A stretch of DNA of 64,000 nucleotides from Actinomycetota bacterium. GTDB lineage: Bacteria > Actinomycetota > Actinomycetes > S36-B12. Shown here piece by piece: positions 34,880-43,483 of this stretch. The notes beneath the pieces were generated by a model, which saw only the letters and a list, made by a program, of their open reading frames with translations, had not been told where the DNA came from and searched no databases. The stretch lies in assembly GCA_016717115.1 (NCBI GenBank), contig JADKGE010000006.1, positions 1 to 64,000 on the forward strand. Direction: 5' to 3'. How positions within the stretch are numbered: position 1 is the stretch's first letter; every line of letters starts with the position of its first letter. The translations under genes were made by a program, and so were the position numbers.

Positions 34880-36196
34880 ATGAGCACAGCATGGTCGTTC
34901 GAGACGAAGCAGATCCACGCCGGACAGTCGCCCGACGGCACGACGAATGCCCGGGCCCTGCCGATCTACCAGACCACGTCCTACACGTTCAACGACACCA
35001 CCCACGCCGCCGACCTGTTCAGCCTCAAGGAGCTCGGCAACATCTACACCCGCATCATGAACCCCACCCAGGCGGTGGTCGAGGACCGCATCGCGGCCCT
35101 CGAGGGCGGCGTCGCCGGACTGCTCGTGGCCAGTGGGCAGGCCGCCGAGACGCTGGCGTTCTTGAACATCGCCGAGGCCGGAGACCACATCGTCTCCAGC
35201 CCGAGCCTGTACGGCGGCACCTACAACCTCCTGCACTACACGCTCCCCAAGCTGGGCATCACGACGACGTTCGTCGAGAACCCTGACGACCCGGAGTCCT
35301 GGCGCGCGGCGGTGCAGCCGAACACGAAGCTGTTCTTCGGCGAGTCGATCGCGAACCCCAAGAACGACGTCCTCGACATCGAGGCCGTCGCCAAGGTCGC
35401 CCATGAGGTGGGCGTACCGCTGCTCATCGACAACACGGTCGCCACCCCCTACCTCATCCGCCCGCTGGAGTGGGGCGCGGACGTGGTCATCCACTCGGCG
35501 ACGAAGTACATCGGCGGGCACGGCACGTCGATCGCCGGTGTCATCGTCGACGGCGGCACGTTCGACTACGCGCAGTACCCCGAGCGCTTCCCCAACTACA
35601 ACCAGCCCGACCCGAGCTACCACGGCCTCGTCTACGCCCGCGACCTGGGCGTCGGCTCGGCCTTCGGGGCCAACCTGTCCTTCATCCTCAAGGCGCGCGT
35701 CCAGCTGTTGCGTGACCTCGGCTGCGCCGTGTCGCCGTTCAACGCGTTCCTGATCGCGCAGGGGCTCGAGACGCTGTCCCTGAGGATCGAGCGGCACGTG
35801 GCCAACGCCCAGAAGGTGGCGGCCTGGCTCGAGACGCGCGACGAGGTCGAGTCGGTGAACTACGCCGGCCTCGAGTCGAGCCCGTGGTACGGACTGGGCC
35901 GGAAGTACGCGCCGAAGGGCACCGGCGCCGTCCTGGCGTTCGAGATCAAAGGCGGCATCGAGGCGGGCCAGGCGTTCGTTGAGGCCCTGGAGCTGCACAG
36001 CCACGTGGCCAACATCGGCGATGTCCGCAGCCTGGTCATCCACCCGGCGTCCACCACGCACTCGCAACTGTCTCCTGAGGAGCAGGCGGCGGCCGGCGTG
36101 ACGCCGGGCCTGGTGCGCCTTGCGGTCGGCATCGAGAACATCGACGACATCCTGGCCGACCTCGACGCCGGGTTCCGGGCCGCCAAGCAGGCCTGA
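34880..36196 (+). CDS. metY: O-acetylhomoserine sulfhydrylase
   Basis: The 438-residue PLP enzyme converts O-acetylhomoserine and sulfide into homocysteine. The N-terminus FETKQIHAGQSPDGTTNARA, LPIYQTTSYTFNDTTHAADL, the active-site Lys209 in HSATKYIGGHGTSIAG, and the C-terminal NIGDVRSLVIHPASTTHSQL are diagnostic of the MetY branch rather than cystathionine synthase. AAGGAGA precedes the ATG. It is followed after six bases by metX; the two form the direct-sulfhydrylation pathway and share the SAM/Cys-sensing leader. Confidence 0.95.
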   Translation: MSTAWSFETKQIHAGQSPDGTTNARALPIYQTTSYTFNDTTHAADLFSLKELGNIYTRIMNPTQAVVEDRIAALEGGVAGLLVASGQAAETLAFLNIAEAGDHIVSSPSLYGGTYNLLHYTLPKLGITTTFVENPDDPESWRAAVQPNTKLFFGESIANPKNDVLDIEAVAKVAHEVGVPLLIDNTVATPYLIRPLEWGADVVIHSATKYIGGHGTSIAGVIVDGGTFDYAQYPERFPNYNQPDPSYHGLVYARDLGVGSAFGANLSFILKARVQLLRDLGCAVSPFNAFLIAQGLETLSLRIERHVANAQKVAAWLETRDEVESVNYAGLESSPWYGLGRKYAPKGTGAVLAFEIKGGIEAGQAFVEALELHSHVANIGDVRSLVIHPASTTHSQLSPEEQAAAGVTPGLVRLAVGIENIDDILADLDAGFRAAKQA

Positions 36197-36202
36197 GTTC
36201 CC

Positions 36203-37375
36203 ATGCCCGAGTACGGACCGCTGACCTACGAGGGTCTGCCTCCCGCCAGCGCAGCCTGGCGGGAGGGAGACCCCGTGGGCGACCGGCTGTTCGTCGACTT
36301 CGGGGAGCTCCGCACCGAGTCGGGTGTCGTCCTGCCCGACGTCCGCGTCGCCTACGAGACCTGGGGCCGGTTGAACGACGACGCGAGCAATGCCGTGTAC
36401 ATCTGCCACGCCCTCACAGGCGACTCTCACGTCACGGGGCCGGCGACGTCCGGGCACCGGACCGCCGGCTGGTGGGACGGACTGGTCGGCTCGGGCCGAG
36501 ACATCGACACCGACGAGTGGTTCGTCGTGTGCGCGAACGTGCTCGGGGGCTGCCAGGGCACGACGGGCCCCTCGTCCCTCGCCCCGGACGGCCAGCCGTG
36601 GGGGAGTCGCTTCCCCGTGGTCACGGTCGGCGACATGGTCGAGGTCGAGCACCGCCTCATGGACGCTCTGGGCATCGCCTCCTGGGCCCTGATGTTCGGC
36701 CCCTCCCTCGGTGGCATGCGGGTGCTCGAGTGGATGGTGCGCTACCCGGACAGGGTGCGCGGTGGCCTCGTCCTCGGGTCGACGGGGGCCGTGACCGCCG
36801 ACCAGCTCGGGACCCACGCCGCGCAGATCGCTGCGATCGAGCTGGATCCGGCCTATCGCGGCGGCGACTACTACGACGCACCAGACGGGGAGGGCCCCCA
36901 TGCGGGCATGGGGGTGGCCCGCATGATCGCGCACCTGACGTACCGCAGCGAGACCGAGCTCGATCTGCGCTTCGGCAGGGAGCCGCAGGCCGGCGAGGAC
37001 CCCTACGACGGAGGGCGGTTCGCCGTCGAGTCGTACCTCGACCACCACGCGGACAAGCTGGCGCGCCGGTTCGATGCCAACACGTACATCGCACTGACCC
37101 GCGCGATGAGCCTGTTCGACGTCGGTCGGGGCCGGGGAGGCACGGCCGCGGCGCTGGGCCGGATCTCGGCTCCCCTGACCGTCGTGGGCATCGACTCGGA
37201 CCGGCTGTTCCCGGTGCGGCTGCAGCAGGAGATCGTCGATCTGGCCCCAGGCGCCGACTACCTGCACATCCTCCACTCGCCCTACGGTCACGACGGCTTC
37301 CTCGTGGAGGACGAGCAGGTGGGCGTCTTCTTCGATCACGCCCTCAACCGCGTGCGCCGGAGCGATCCGCGCTGA
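36203..37375 (+). CDS. metX: Homoserine O-acetyltransferase
   Basis: The 390-residue alpha/beta-hydrolase-fold enzyme makes O-acetylhomoserine for MetY. It has VAYETWGRLNDDASNAVYIC, HALTGDSHV, NVLGGCQGTTGPSSLAPDG (family signature), the nucleophile elbow GPSLGGMRVLEW with Ser168, the Asp strand VVGIDSDRLFPVRLQQEIV, and the catalytic His in SPYGHDGFLVE. The conserved positions that choose acetyl over succinyl donors fit MetX. The gap to metY is six bases, so the pair is one operon. Confidence 0.95.
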   Translation: MPEYGPLTYEGLPPASAAWREGDPVGDRLFVDFGELRTESGVVLPDVRVAYETWGRLNDDASNAVYICHALTGDSHVTGPATSGHRTAGWWDGLVGSGRDIDTDEWFVVCANVLGGCQGTTGPSSLAPDGQPWGSRFPVVTVGDMVEVEHRLMDALGIASWALMFGPSLGGMRVLEWMVRYPDRVRGGLVLGSTGAVTADQLGTHAAQIAAIELDPAYRGGDYYDAPDGEGPHAGMGVARMIAHLTYRSETELDLRFGREPQAGEDPYDGGRFAVESYLDHHADKLARRFDANTYIALTRAMSLFDVGRGRGGTAAALGRISAPLTVVGIDSDRLFPVRLQQEIVDLAPGADYLHILHSPYGHDGFLVEDEQVGVFFDHALNRVRRSDPR

Positions 37376-37380
37376 CCTCG

Positions 37381-37389
37381 TTGTCCACA
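37381..37389 (+). other. Single DnaA-box-like motif TTGTCCACA
   Basis: TTGTCCACA at 37381-37389 matches the actinobacterial DnaA-box consensus and lies in the 65-base gap between metX and the next gene. A weaker GCGTCCACAGG is present before the DUF4192 gene at about 33365. A lone box does not make an origin; it may be chance or a minor DnaA site. Confidence 0.35.
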
Positions 37390-37440
37390 GGCGGAGCAGC
37401 GCCACCCGCCCGGGCGACGGGATCGACGTAGCGTCGGGGC

Positions 37441-38319
37441 ATGTCCCCTTCCTTCCTTCGGGTGACCCTCGCCCTCGTCGCTGCTGCCGCCTTCACCGCC
37501 GGCGCGACGCCGAACGCATCGATCCCGCCCGTATCGATCCCACCCGCATCGATCCGGCCCGCGCTGACCGTACGTGCGGCCGACGTCCACGGCGACGACG
37601 AGGCCGACCGGTATGTGGGCACGGGTGGCCTCGTCCTGCCACGCAGCGTGGCCCGGCACACACGCGCCGAGGTGGCCGGCTGCGCCTCATGCGAGTGGCG
37701 GCTGACCACGCCGTGCGTCGAGAGCCCGGCGGGTGTCGCCTTCAGCGGACAGGCGGTGTGCCAGAGCGTCGTTCGGGGCTGCCCAGGCGGCGAACAGCTG
37801 GTCCGAGCGTGGTTCCGCCGCGGCGCGGGGCCCTGGGACGAGATCGCGCTCATCTGCCGCGCCGACGGCCCGCCGCCCACCATCGCCGCCATCGAGGGTC
37901 GGGCCCGCGAGCGGTTCGTGCGCAGCCTGCCGGGGCTGCGCGCCTCCTTCCAGCCGTCCACGGGAGTGCTGGCTCAGCTGCCGGTGGGCTTCGACTCCGG
38001 CCAGCAGGGCGGTCGGGTCACCAGCACCTACGAGATCCTGGGCGAGCCCGTCACCGTCTCGGCCAGTCCGGCCTGGTCGTGGGTCTTCGGTGATGGCGCC
38101 GCGGTCGAGACATCCGATCCGGGCGGAGTCTATCCGCACCTCGCCGTCGCGCACACCTATCGACGCGCCGGTCGATTCGAGGTGCGGGCCACCACGACCT
38201 GGGCGGCAGACTTCATGGTCGACGACCTCGGTCCCTTCCCGGTGACCGAGCCGGTCAGCCAGGAGGCGATCCTGCACGTGCCGGTGGGGGAGGGTCGGGC
38301 GGTGCTCGCGGTCCGGTAG
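37441..38319 (+). CDS. Secreted protein with PKD-like domain
   Basis: The 292-residue protein has a short signal sequence (LALVAAAAFTAGA). A Pro/Ser linker (SIPPVSIPPASIRPALT) comes from three 15-bp tandem repeats at 37518-37562. Six cysteines occur in the middle (CASC, PCVES, VCQSVVRGC, ICRAD), and a PKD-like fold around WSWVFGDGAAV and VAHTYRRAGRFEVRATTTW sits near the C-terminus. TAGCGT (37429-37434) ends six bases before the ATG. Similar actinobacterial proteins carry PKD domains of unknown role. I infer a cell-envelope or extracellular location. Confidence 0.78.
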   Translation: MSPSFLRVTLALVAAAAFTAGATPNASIPPVSIPPASIRPALTVRAADVHGDDEADRYVGTGGLVLPRSVARHTRAEVAGCASCEWRLTTPCVESPAGVAFSGQAVCQSVVRGCPGGEQLVRAWFRRGAGPWDEIALICRADGPPPTIAAIEGRARERFVRSLPGLRASFQPSTGVLAQLPVGFDSGQQGGRVTSTYEILGEPVTVSASPAWSWVFGDGAAVETSDPGGVYPHLAVAHTYRRAGRFEVRATTTWAADFMVDDLGPFPVTEPVSQEAILHVPVGEGRAVLAVR

Positions 38320-38352
38320 AGCCCCCGGGCGGCGTCAGGTCGCGGGACGTGG

Positions 38353-38404
38353 CACAATACGGGGAATACCGGCCCGTTTCCAAGCCTTGTGCTTGACACG
38401 GGCC
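38353..38404 (+). promoter_or_regulatory. sigA promoter region and 5'-leader stem-loop
   Basis: A -10-like CACAAT (38353-38358) would start transcription near 38365. The first bases of the leader form a stem: outer arms GGCCCGT (38371-38377) and ACGGGCC (38398-38404), inner arms CAAGC (38381-38385) and GCTTG (38391-38395). No clear -35 is visible. A TTGACA at 38393-38398 lacks a partner -10 at the right distance. Confidence 0.45.
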
Positions 38405-38443
38405 CTTGTCGTGGGTCAACGCGAGAAAGGCACTCCCACCTCG

Positions 38444-39994
38444 ATGCCAAAGTCACAGACTGCTGCACCTGCTCCGACGACCACCACCGCCAAGAAGTCT
38501 CCCCCCGCAACGAAGGCCGTTCCCGCGAAGAAGGCACCGGCCGTGAAGGCCGCGCCCGCCAAGAAGGCGCCCGCCGCCAAGGCGGCGCCCGTGGCGAAGG
38601 CGCCCGCCGTGAAGGCGGCACCCGCGAAGAAGGCTCCCGCCGTCAAGGCGACTCCGGCGAAGGCGACTCCGGCGAAGGCGGCCCCGGCGAAGGCGGCTCC
38701 CGCGAAGAAGGCGGCCGCGAGCGCGACGGCCCCAGCGAAGAGCGCCACCGCGAAGAAGGCTCCCGCCAAGCCATCGGCGAGGGGCGCGAAGAAGACCCCG
38801 GCCGAAGGCTTCGTCGAGGTCGTCGAGACCGAGGACGGACTGGTCGAGGTCGAGGACCTCGACACGATCGCCGACGTCGACGTGGCCGAGCTCGAGGTGG
38901 CGGCCGTGCTCGAGGCGGACCTGGAGGCCGACCTCGTCGAGGACCTCGCCGCCGTCGTTGTCGAGGAGGAGGCCACAGAGACCGAGGAGGAGAAGGCCGC
39001 CGCCGTTGAGGAGGAGGGCAAGGGCTTCGTCATCTCGGATGTCGACGAGGACGATGCGCCGCAGCAGACCGTCATGGTCGCCGGCGCCACGGCCGACCCG
39101 GTCAAGGACTACCTCAAGCAGATCGGCAAGGTCTCCCTGCTGAACGCCGAGCAGGAGGTCGAACTGGCCAAGCGCATCGAGGCGGGGCTGTTCGCCGAGG
39201 AGATGCTCAACGACACGAAGAAGCTCGACAAGAAGCTGCAACGCGACCTGGAATGGATCGCCCTCGACGGGCGGCGAGCGAAGAACCACCTGCTCGAGGC
39301 CAACCTGCGCCTGGTGGTGTCCCTCGCCAAGCGGTACACGGGTCGCGGCATGCTGTTCCTCGACCTCATCCAGGAGGGCAACCTCGGCCTGATCCGCGCC
39401 GTGGAGAAGTTCGACTACACCAAGGGCTACAAGTTCTCCACCTACGCCACCTGGTGGATCCGGCAGGCCATCACCCGCGCCATGGCCGACCAGGCGCGCA
39501 CCATCCGCATCCCGGTCCACATGGTCGAGGTCATCAACAAGCTGGCCCGCGTCCAGCGGCAGATGCTGCAGGACCTCGGCCGCGAGCCCACGCCCGAGGA
39601 GCTCGCCCGCGAGCTGGACATGACGCCCGAGAAGGTCGTCGAGGTGCAGAAGTACGGCCGCGAGCCGATCTCGCTCCATACCCCGCTCGGTGAGGAGGGT
39701 GACAGCGAGTTCGGCGACCTGATCGAGGACTCCGAGGCCATCGTTCCGTCCGACGCGGTGTCGTTCACGCTGCTCCAGGAGCAGCTCGAGTCGGTGCTCG
39801 ACACCCTGTCCGACCGCGAGGCGGGGGTCGTCCGCATGCGGTTCGGCCTGACCGACGGGCAGCCGAAGACCCTCGACGAGATCGGCAAGGTCTACGGCGT
39901 CACCCGCGAGCGGATCCGCCAGATCGAGTCCAAGACGATGTCCAAGCTGCGGCACCCGTCTCGGTCGCAGGTCCTCAGGGACTACCTCGACTGA
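38444..39994 (+). CDS. sigA: Principal RNA polymerase sigma factor (SigA/HrdB type) with histone-H1-like N-terminus
   Basis: The 516-residue sigma-70 contains region 1.2 (DPVKDYLKQIGKVSLLNAEQ, from about 217), region 2 with YTGRGMLFLDLIQEGNLGLI and YATWWIRQAITRAMADQART (near 334), region 3, and the 4.2 helix-turn-helix TLDEIGKVYGVTRERIRQIE (near 476). Before it lies a long N-terminus: residues 15-115 are repeats of KKAPA/KAAPA that resemble eukaryotic histone H1 tails, followed by a strongly acidic stretch (about 120-200). Such tails vary widely between actinobacteria. It is the primary sigma factor for vegetative transcription. The ATG at 38444 begins the PKSQTAAP sequence. Confidence 0.95.
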   Translation: MPKSQTAAPAPTTTTAKKSPPATKAVPAKKAPAVKAAPAKKAPAAKAAPVAKAPAVKAAPAKKAPAVKATPAKATPAKAAPAKAAPAKKAAASATAPAKSATAKKAPAKPSARGAKKTPAEGFVEVVETEDGLVEVEDLDTIADVDVAELEVAAVLEADLEADLVEDLAAVVVEEEATETEEEKAAAVEEEGKGFVISDVDEDDAPQQTVMVAGATADPVKDYLKQIGKVSLLNAEQEVELAKRIEAGLFAEEMLNDTKKLDKKLQRDLEWIALDGRRAKNHLLEANLRLVVSLAKRYTGRGMLFLDLIQEGNLGLIRAVEKFDYTKGYKFSTYATWWIRQAITRAMADQARTIRIPVHMVEVINKLARVQRQMLQDLGREPTPEELARELDMTPEKVVEVQKYGREPISLHTPLGEEGDSEFGDLIEDSEAIVPSDAVSFTLLQEQLESVLDTLSDREAGVVRMRFGLTDGQPKTLDEIGKVYGVTRERIRQIESKTMSKLRHPSRSQVLRDYLD

Positions 39995-40031
39995 CCCGCG
40001 CACGCATCCGGCTGACGGCTACGGTGAGGCC

Positions 40032-40832
40032 GTGAACCTCATCACCGTGCGACATGTGGGCGACGACGACGACCCTGCATCGGTGGTCGAGGTGACGATG
40101 ACCAACGGCGCTCGCCGCAACGCGATGGGCGCACCGATGCTCGCGGCGCTCACCAACGCCCTTGTGACGGCCGAGGAGGCTGGCTGCCGAGCGCTGGTCT
40201 TCCGGGCCGAGCCGGGCGTGTCCACCTGGTCTGCCGGGTACGACATCGCCGAGCTGCCCGTCGACGGGTCCGATCCGCTCACCTGGACCAATCCGCTCGA
40301 GGGGTTCCTGCACGCCGTCCGGCAGTCGCCGTTCCCCGTCATCGCCGCCGTCGAAGGCGGGGTGTGGGGCGGCGCATGCGAGTTCGTCTTCACCTGCGAT
40401 CTCATCGTGGCGGTGCGAACGGCGTCGTTCGCGATCACTCCCGCTCGCCTCGGCGTGCCGTACAACACCGCCGGCGTCGCGCACCTGCTCAGTGCCCTGC
40501 CGCTGAACATCGCCAAGGAGCTGTTCTTCACCGCCGACCCCATCAGTGCGGAGGCGGCCGCCTCGTACGGAGTGGTCAGCCGGCTCGTGGCCGATACGGA
40601 TGAGATGACGACGACCGCGACCGAGCTCGGTCGTCGGATCGCCTCCCTGGCTCCCTTGGCGATCCGCGCGATCAAGGGCGAGATGACGGCTCTGACCGAC
40701 GCGCGCTCTCTCACCAGTGACGACTTCGAGCGGCTGACGTCGCTGCGTCGTGACGCGTGGACGAGCCAGGACTACCAGGAAGGCATCCGAGCGTTCAGCG
40801 AGCGCAGGAAGCCTCGCTTCGAGGGCAGGTAG
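40032..40832 (+). CDS. Enoyl-CoA hydratase/isomerase family, methylmalonyl-CoA decarboxylase-like
   Basis: The 266-residue crotonase has the oxyanion-hole segments SAGYDIAELPV and VIAAVEGGVWGGACEFVFTC, followed by DLIVAVRTASFAITPARLGV and PYNTAGVAHLLSALP. The string EGGVWGGACE with the downstream ITPARLGVPYN is characteristic of methylmalonyl-CoA decarboxylase (ScpB/YgfG) within the family. It would convert methylmalonyl-CoA to propionyl-CoA; the assignment is by motif similarity and no other pathway gene is adjacent. TACGGT at 40020-40025 ends six bases before the GTG start. Confidence 0.8.
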   Translation: MNLITVRHVGDDDDPASVVEVTMTNGARRNAMGAPMLAALTNALVTAEEAGCRALVFRAEPGVSTWSAGYDIAELPVDGSDPLTWTNPLEGFLHAVRQSPFPVIAAVEGGVWGGACEFVFTCDLIVAVRTASFAITPARLGVPYNTAGVAHLLSALPLNIAKELFFTADPISAEAAASYGVVSRLVADTDEMTTTATELGRRIASLAPLAIRAIKGEMTALTDARSLTSDDFERLTSLRRDAWTSQDYQEGIRAFSERRKPRFEGR

Positions 40833-40846
40833 GTGGGCCGTCGATC

Positions 40847-41059
40847 TCAGTCAGTCGAGGTCGTGGGCATCAATCGGTGCGTCTCGTCGACCACCTGGAC
40901 GGCCTGGGGCCGCAGGACGGTCTCGTGCCGGCTCCAGTGGTGCCCGCAGAAGAGAAGATCGGCGCCGCCCGGGAGCACGACACGAACGTAGGCCTGCGCG
41001 CTGCAGCGATCGCATCGATCGGTGGCGCTGAGGGCTGGCGCTGTCAATGTCGTGGTCAT
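40847..41059 (-). CDS. DUF7455 zinc-ribbon-like protein
   Basis: The 70-residue protein starts MTTTLTAPALSATDRCDRCS and has CDRC plus CGHHW, a probable zinc-binding pair, followed by DETHRLMP at the end. Proteins of this family lie beside the principal sigma gene and the ParE-type gene in Streptomyces and relatives. The start at 41059 is preceded by GGGAGGT on the minus strand. The role is unknown; a link to RNA polymerase or sigma is speculation. The upstream 227 bases to parE contain only promoter-like sequence and no ORF. Confidence 0.85.
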   Translation of the reverse strand: MTTTLTAPALSATDRCDRCSAQAYVRVVLPGGADLLFCGHHWSRHETVLRPQAVQVVDETHRLMPTTSTD

Positions 41060-41286
41060 GTGCGCGGTACCTCCCAAGTCAAGGATCGGACGGAATTGCC
41101 TGAGTAGCACCCGTCGATGGTGGTAACAGTCTTACATGGCGGCGTTGTTCCCGTTGCGCCACGCCGAGTCGGTTCGCCCAGAGCGAATTGCCCCGCGGAG
41201 TGACGAAAGCCACACGACGGCACAATCCGCTCGGACACGCCAGACGCCTCACCCGTGGCGTCGGCCCGCGCGGATAGGTTGGGGGG

Positions 41287-43383
41287 ATGCCAGTCAAGCC
41301 AGCGCGGAGCCCCGCCCGAGCCGCCCCGTCCGGGTACTCGGCGAAGGATCTGGCGGTCCTGGAGGGGCTCGAAGCGGTGCGCAAGCGCCCGGGCATGTAC
41401 ATCGGCTCGAACGACGCCCGCGGCCTCATGCACTGCCTGTGGGAGATCATCGACAACGGGGTCGACGAGGCCCTTGCCGGGCACTGTCACCGCATCGGCG
41501 TCCTGCTGAACGCGGACGGCTCGGTGGAGGTCACCGACGACGGGCGCGGCATCCCGGTCGACGTCGAGCCCAAGACCAAGCTCACCGGCGTCGAGGTCGT
41601 TATGACCAAGCTCCATGCCGGCGGCAAGTTCGGCGGCGGCTCGTACGGTGCATCGGGCGGCCTGCACGGCGTGGGCGCGTCGGTGGTCAACGCGCTGTCC
41701 TCGCGGCTCGACGTCGAGGTGGACCGCGGCGGCAAGATCCACATGATGTCGTTCCGACGCGGGGTGCCCGGCGTCTTCGACGGCGACGACGAGACGGCCG
41801 AATTCACCCGGAAGAGCGGCCTGCGCATCGTCGGCAAGTGCCCCCGCACCAAGACCGGCACCCGGGTGCGGTTCTGGGCGGACCGTCAGGTCTTCACCAA
41901 GGACGCCGACTTCGATCGCGAGGCGCTGCGGCAGCGGGCCATGCAGAGCACGTTCCTCGTGCCGGGGCTCGTCATCGCCATCACCGACCGCCGGGATCCG
42001 AGCGACGTCTGGGAGGAGTCCTTCCAGCACAAGGGCGGCCTGTCGGAGTACGTCGAGTACCTCTCGCCCGGCGAACCCGTCAGCTCGGTGATCCGCCTCA
42101 CCGGCCAGGGCCACTTCCACGAGACCGTCCCCGTGCTCGATGACAAGGGGCACATGACTCCGCAGGAGGTCGAGCGCGACCTCGGCGTCGACATCGCCCT
42201 CCGCTGGGACGCCGGCTACGAGACCACCACGAAGTCGTTCGTCAACGTCATCGCGACGCCCAAGGGCGGCACCCACGTGGCGGGCTTCGAGCGGGCCATC
42301 GTCAAGGTGGTGAACGACCAGCTCAGGGCCGCCAAGGTGCTGCGCGCCAACGAGGACAACATCACCAAGGACGACGTGCTCGAGGGCCTCACCGCTGTCG
42401 TCGCCGTCCGGCTCGCCGAGCCGCAGTTCGAGGGCCAGACCAAGGAGGTTCTGGGCACCCCGTCGGCATCACGGATCGTGGCCAACGTCGTCACCAAGGA
42501 GCTCACGGCGTGGCTCACCTCCCCGCCCCGTGGTGAGAAGGCGGCCGCCAAGGCTGTGCTCGACAAGACCGCGAACGCCATGCGGGCTCGGGTGGCGGCC
42601 CGAGCGCACCGGGACACGCAGCGCCGCAAGACGGCACTGGAGTCGTCGGCGCTGCCCGCCAAGCTCGTCGACTGCAGAAGCGGCGAGGTCGAGCGCACGG
42701 AACTGTTCATCGTCGAGGGCGACAGCGCCCTGGGCACCGCCAAGACGGCCCGCAACTCCGACCACCAGGCACTCCTGCCCATCCGCGGCAAGATCCTGAA
42801 CGTCCAGAAGTCGTCGCTCGCCGACATGCTCAAGAACACCGAGTGCGCGTCGATCATCCAGGTCATCGGCGCCGGGTCGGGGCGCAGCTTCGACCTCGGC
42901 CAGGCGAGGTACGGCAAGGTCATCCTCATGTCCGATGCCGACGTCGACGGGGCGCACATCCGCTGTCTGCTGCTCACCCTCATCCACCGCTACCTCAAGC
43001 CCCTCCTCGACGACGGACGCGTGTTCGCCGCGGTACCGCCCCTGCACCGGCTCGAGATCGTCAATCCCGGGAGCAAGGCCAACGAGGTGATCTACACCTA
43101 CTCGGACGCGGAGATGCACGCCGTCCTGAAGGATGCGGACAAGCGCGGCCGTCGCGTGAAGGAACCGGTCCAGCGCTACAAGGGGCTGGGCGAGATGGAT
43201 GCGTCGCAGTTGCGCGAGACCACGATGGACCCCGCTCATCGCACCCTGCGCCGTATCACGATGAACGACGCCGCGGCGGCGGAGCAGGTGTTCGACCTGC
43301 TGATGGGAAGCGATGTCGCGCCGCGGAAGGACTTCATCGTCGACGGGGCCGCAGCGCTCGATCGCGACCGCATCGACGCCTGA
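41287..43383 (+). CDS. parE: Type IIA DNA topoisomerase subunit B (ParE/GyrB-like)
   Basis: The 698-residue protein has a GHKL ATPase domain (EIIDNGVDEALAG, TDDGRGIPVDV, and GASGGLHGVGASVVNALS), a transducer, and a TOPRIM domain with VEGDSALGTAK and DADVDGAHIRC, ending in the subunit-interface block YKGLGEMDASQLRETTMDP. Its partner A subunit is encoded at 49963-52416 on the other strand. TAGGTT at 41275-41280 ends six bases before the ATG. It lies downstream of sigA as in other actinobacteria. Topoisomerase IV versus second gyrase cannot be settled here. Confidence 0.92.
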   Translation: MPVKPARSPARAAPSGYSAKDLAVLEGLEAVRKRPGMYIGSNDARGLMHCLWEIIDNGVDEALAGHCHRIGVLLNADGSVEVTDDGRGIPVDVEPKTKLTGVEVVMTKLHAGGKFGGGSYGASGGLHGVGASVVNALSSRLDVEVDRGGKIHMMSFRRGVPGVFDGDDETAEFTRKSGLRIVGKCPRTKTGTRVRFWADRQVFTKDADFDREALRQRAMQSTFLVPGLVIAITDRRDPSDVWEESFQHKGGLSEYVEYLSPGEPVSSVIRLTGQGHFHETVPVLDDKGHMTPQEVERDLGVDIALRWDAGYETTTKSFVNVIATPKGGTHVAGFERAIVKVVNDQLRAAKVLRANEDNITKDDVLEGLTAVVAVRLAEPQFEGQTKEVLGTPSASRIVANVVTKELTAWLTSPPRGEKAAAKAVLDKTANAMRARVAARAHRDTQRRKTALESSALPAKLVDCRSGEVERTELFIVEGDSALGTAKTARNSDHQALLPIRGKILNVQKSSLADMLKNTECASIIQVIGAGSGRSFDLGQARYGKVILMSDADVDGAHIRCLLLTLIHRYLKPLLDDGRVFAAVPPLHRLEIVNPGSKANEVIYTYSDAEMHAVLKDADKRGRRVKEPVQRYKGLGEMDASQLRETTMDPAHRTLRRITMNDAAAAEQVFDLLMGSDVAPRKDFIVDGAAALDRDRIDA

Positions 43384-43483
43384 CCGGGGCCGCCGACCCT
43401 GAGCACCTCCTCGCCTGCGCGCGGCTGACCCGCCGGTAGCGCGAGCGGGTGCAGTCGCCGCCCCCCGTGGATAGGGTCGAATC

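Noticed and set aside
37381..37389. DnaA box considered as part of a replication origin
   Set aside because: There is only one consensus box, no AT-rich region and no dnaA, dnaN or gyrase cluster of the origin type.
34223..37405. Minus-strand open frame of 1060 codons across metY, metX and DUF4192
   Set aside because: It is antisense to three well-supported genes, has the Arg/His/Val-rich composition typical of high-GC shadow frames, and contains no domain I recognise.
38560..38800. Short repeats in the sigA 5' end considered as a CRISPR or satellite array
   Set aside because: They are degenerate KAP codons in frame within a gene, without uniform spacers.
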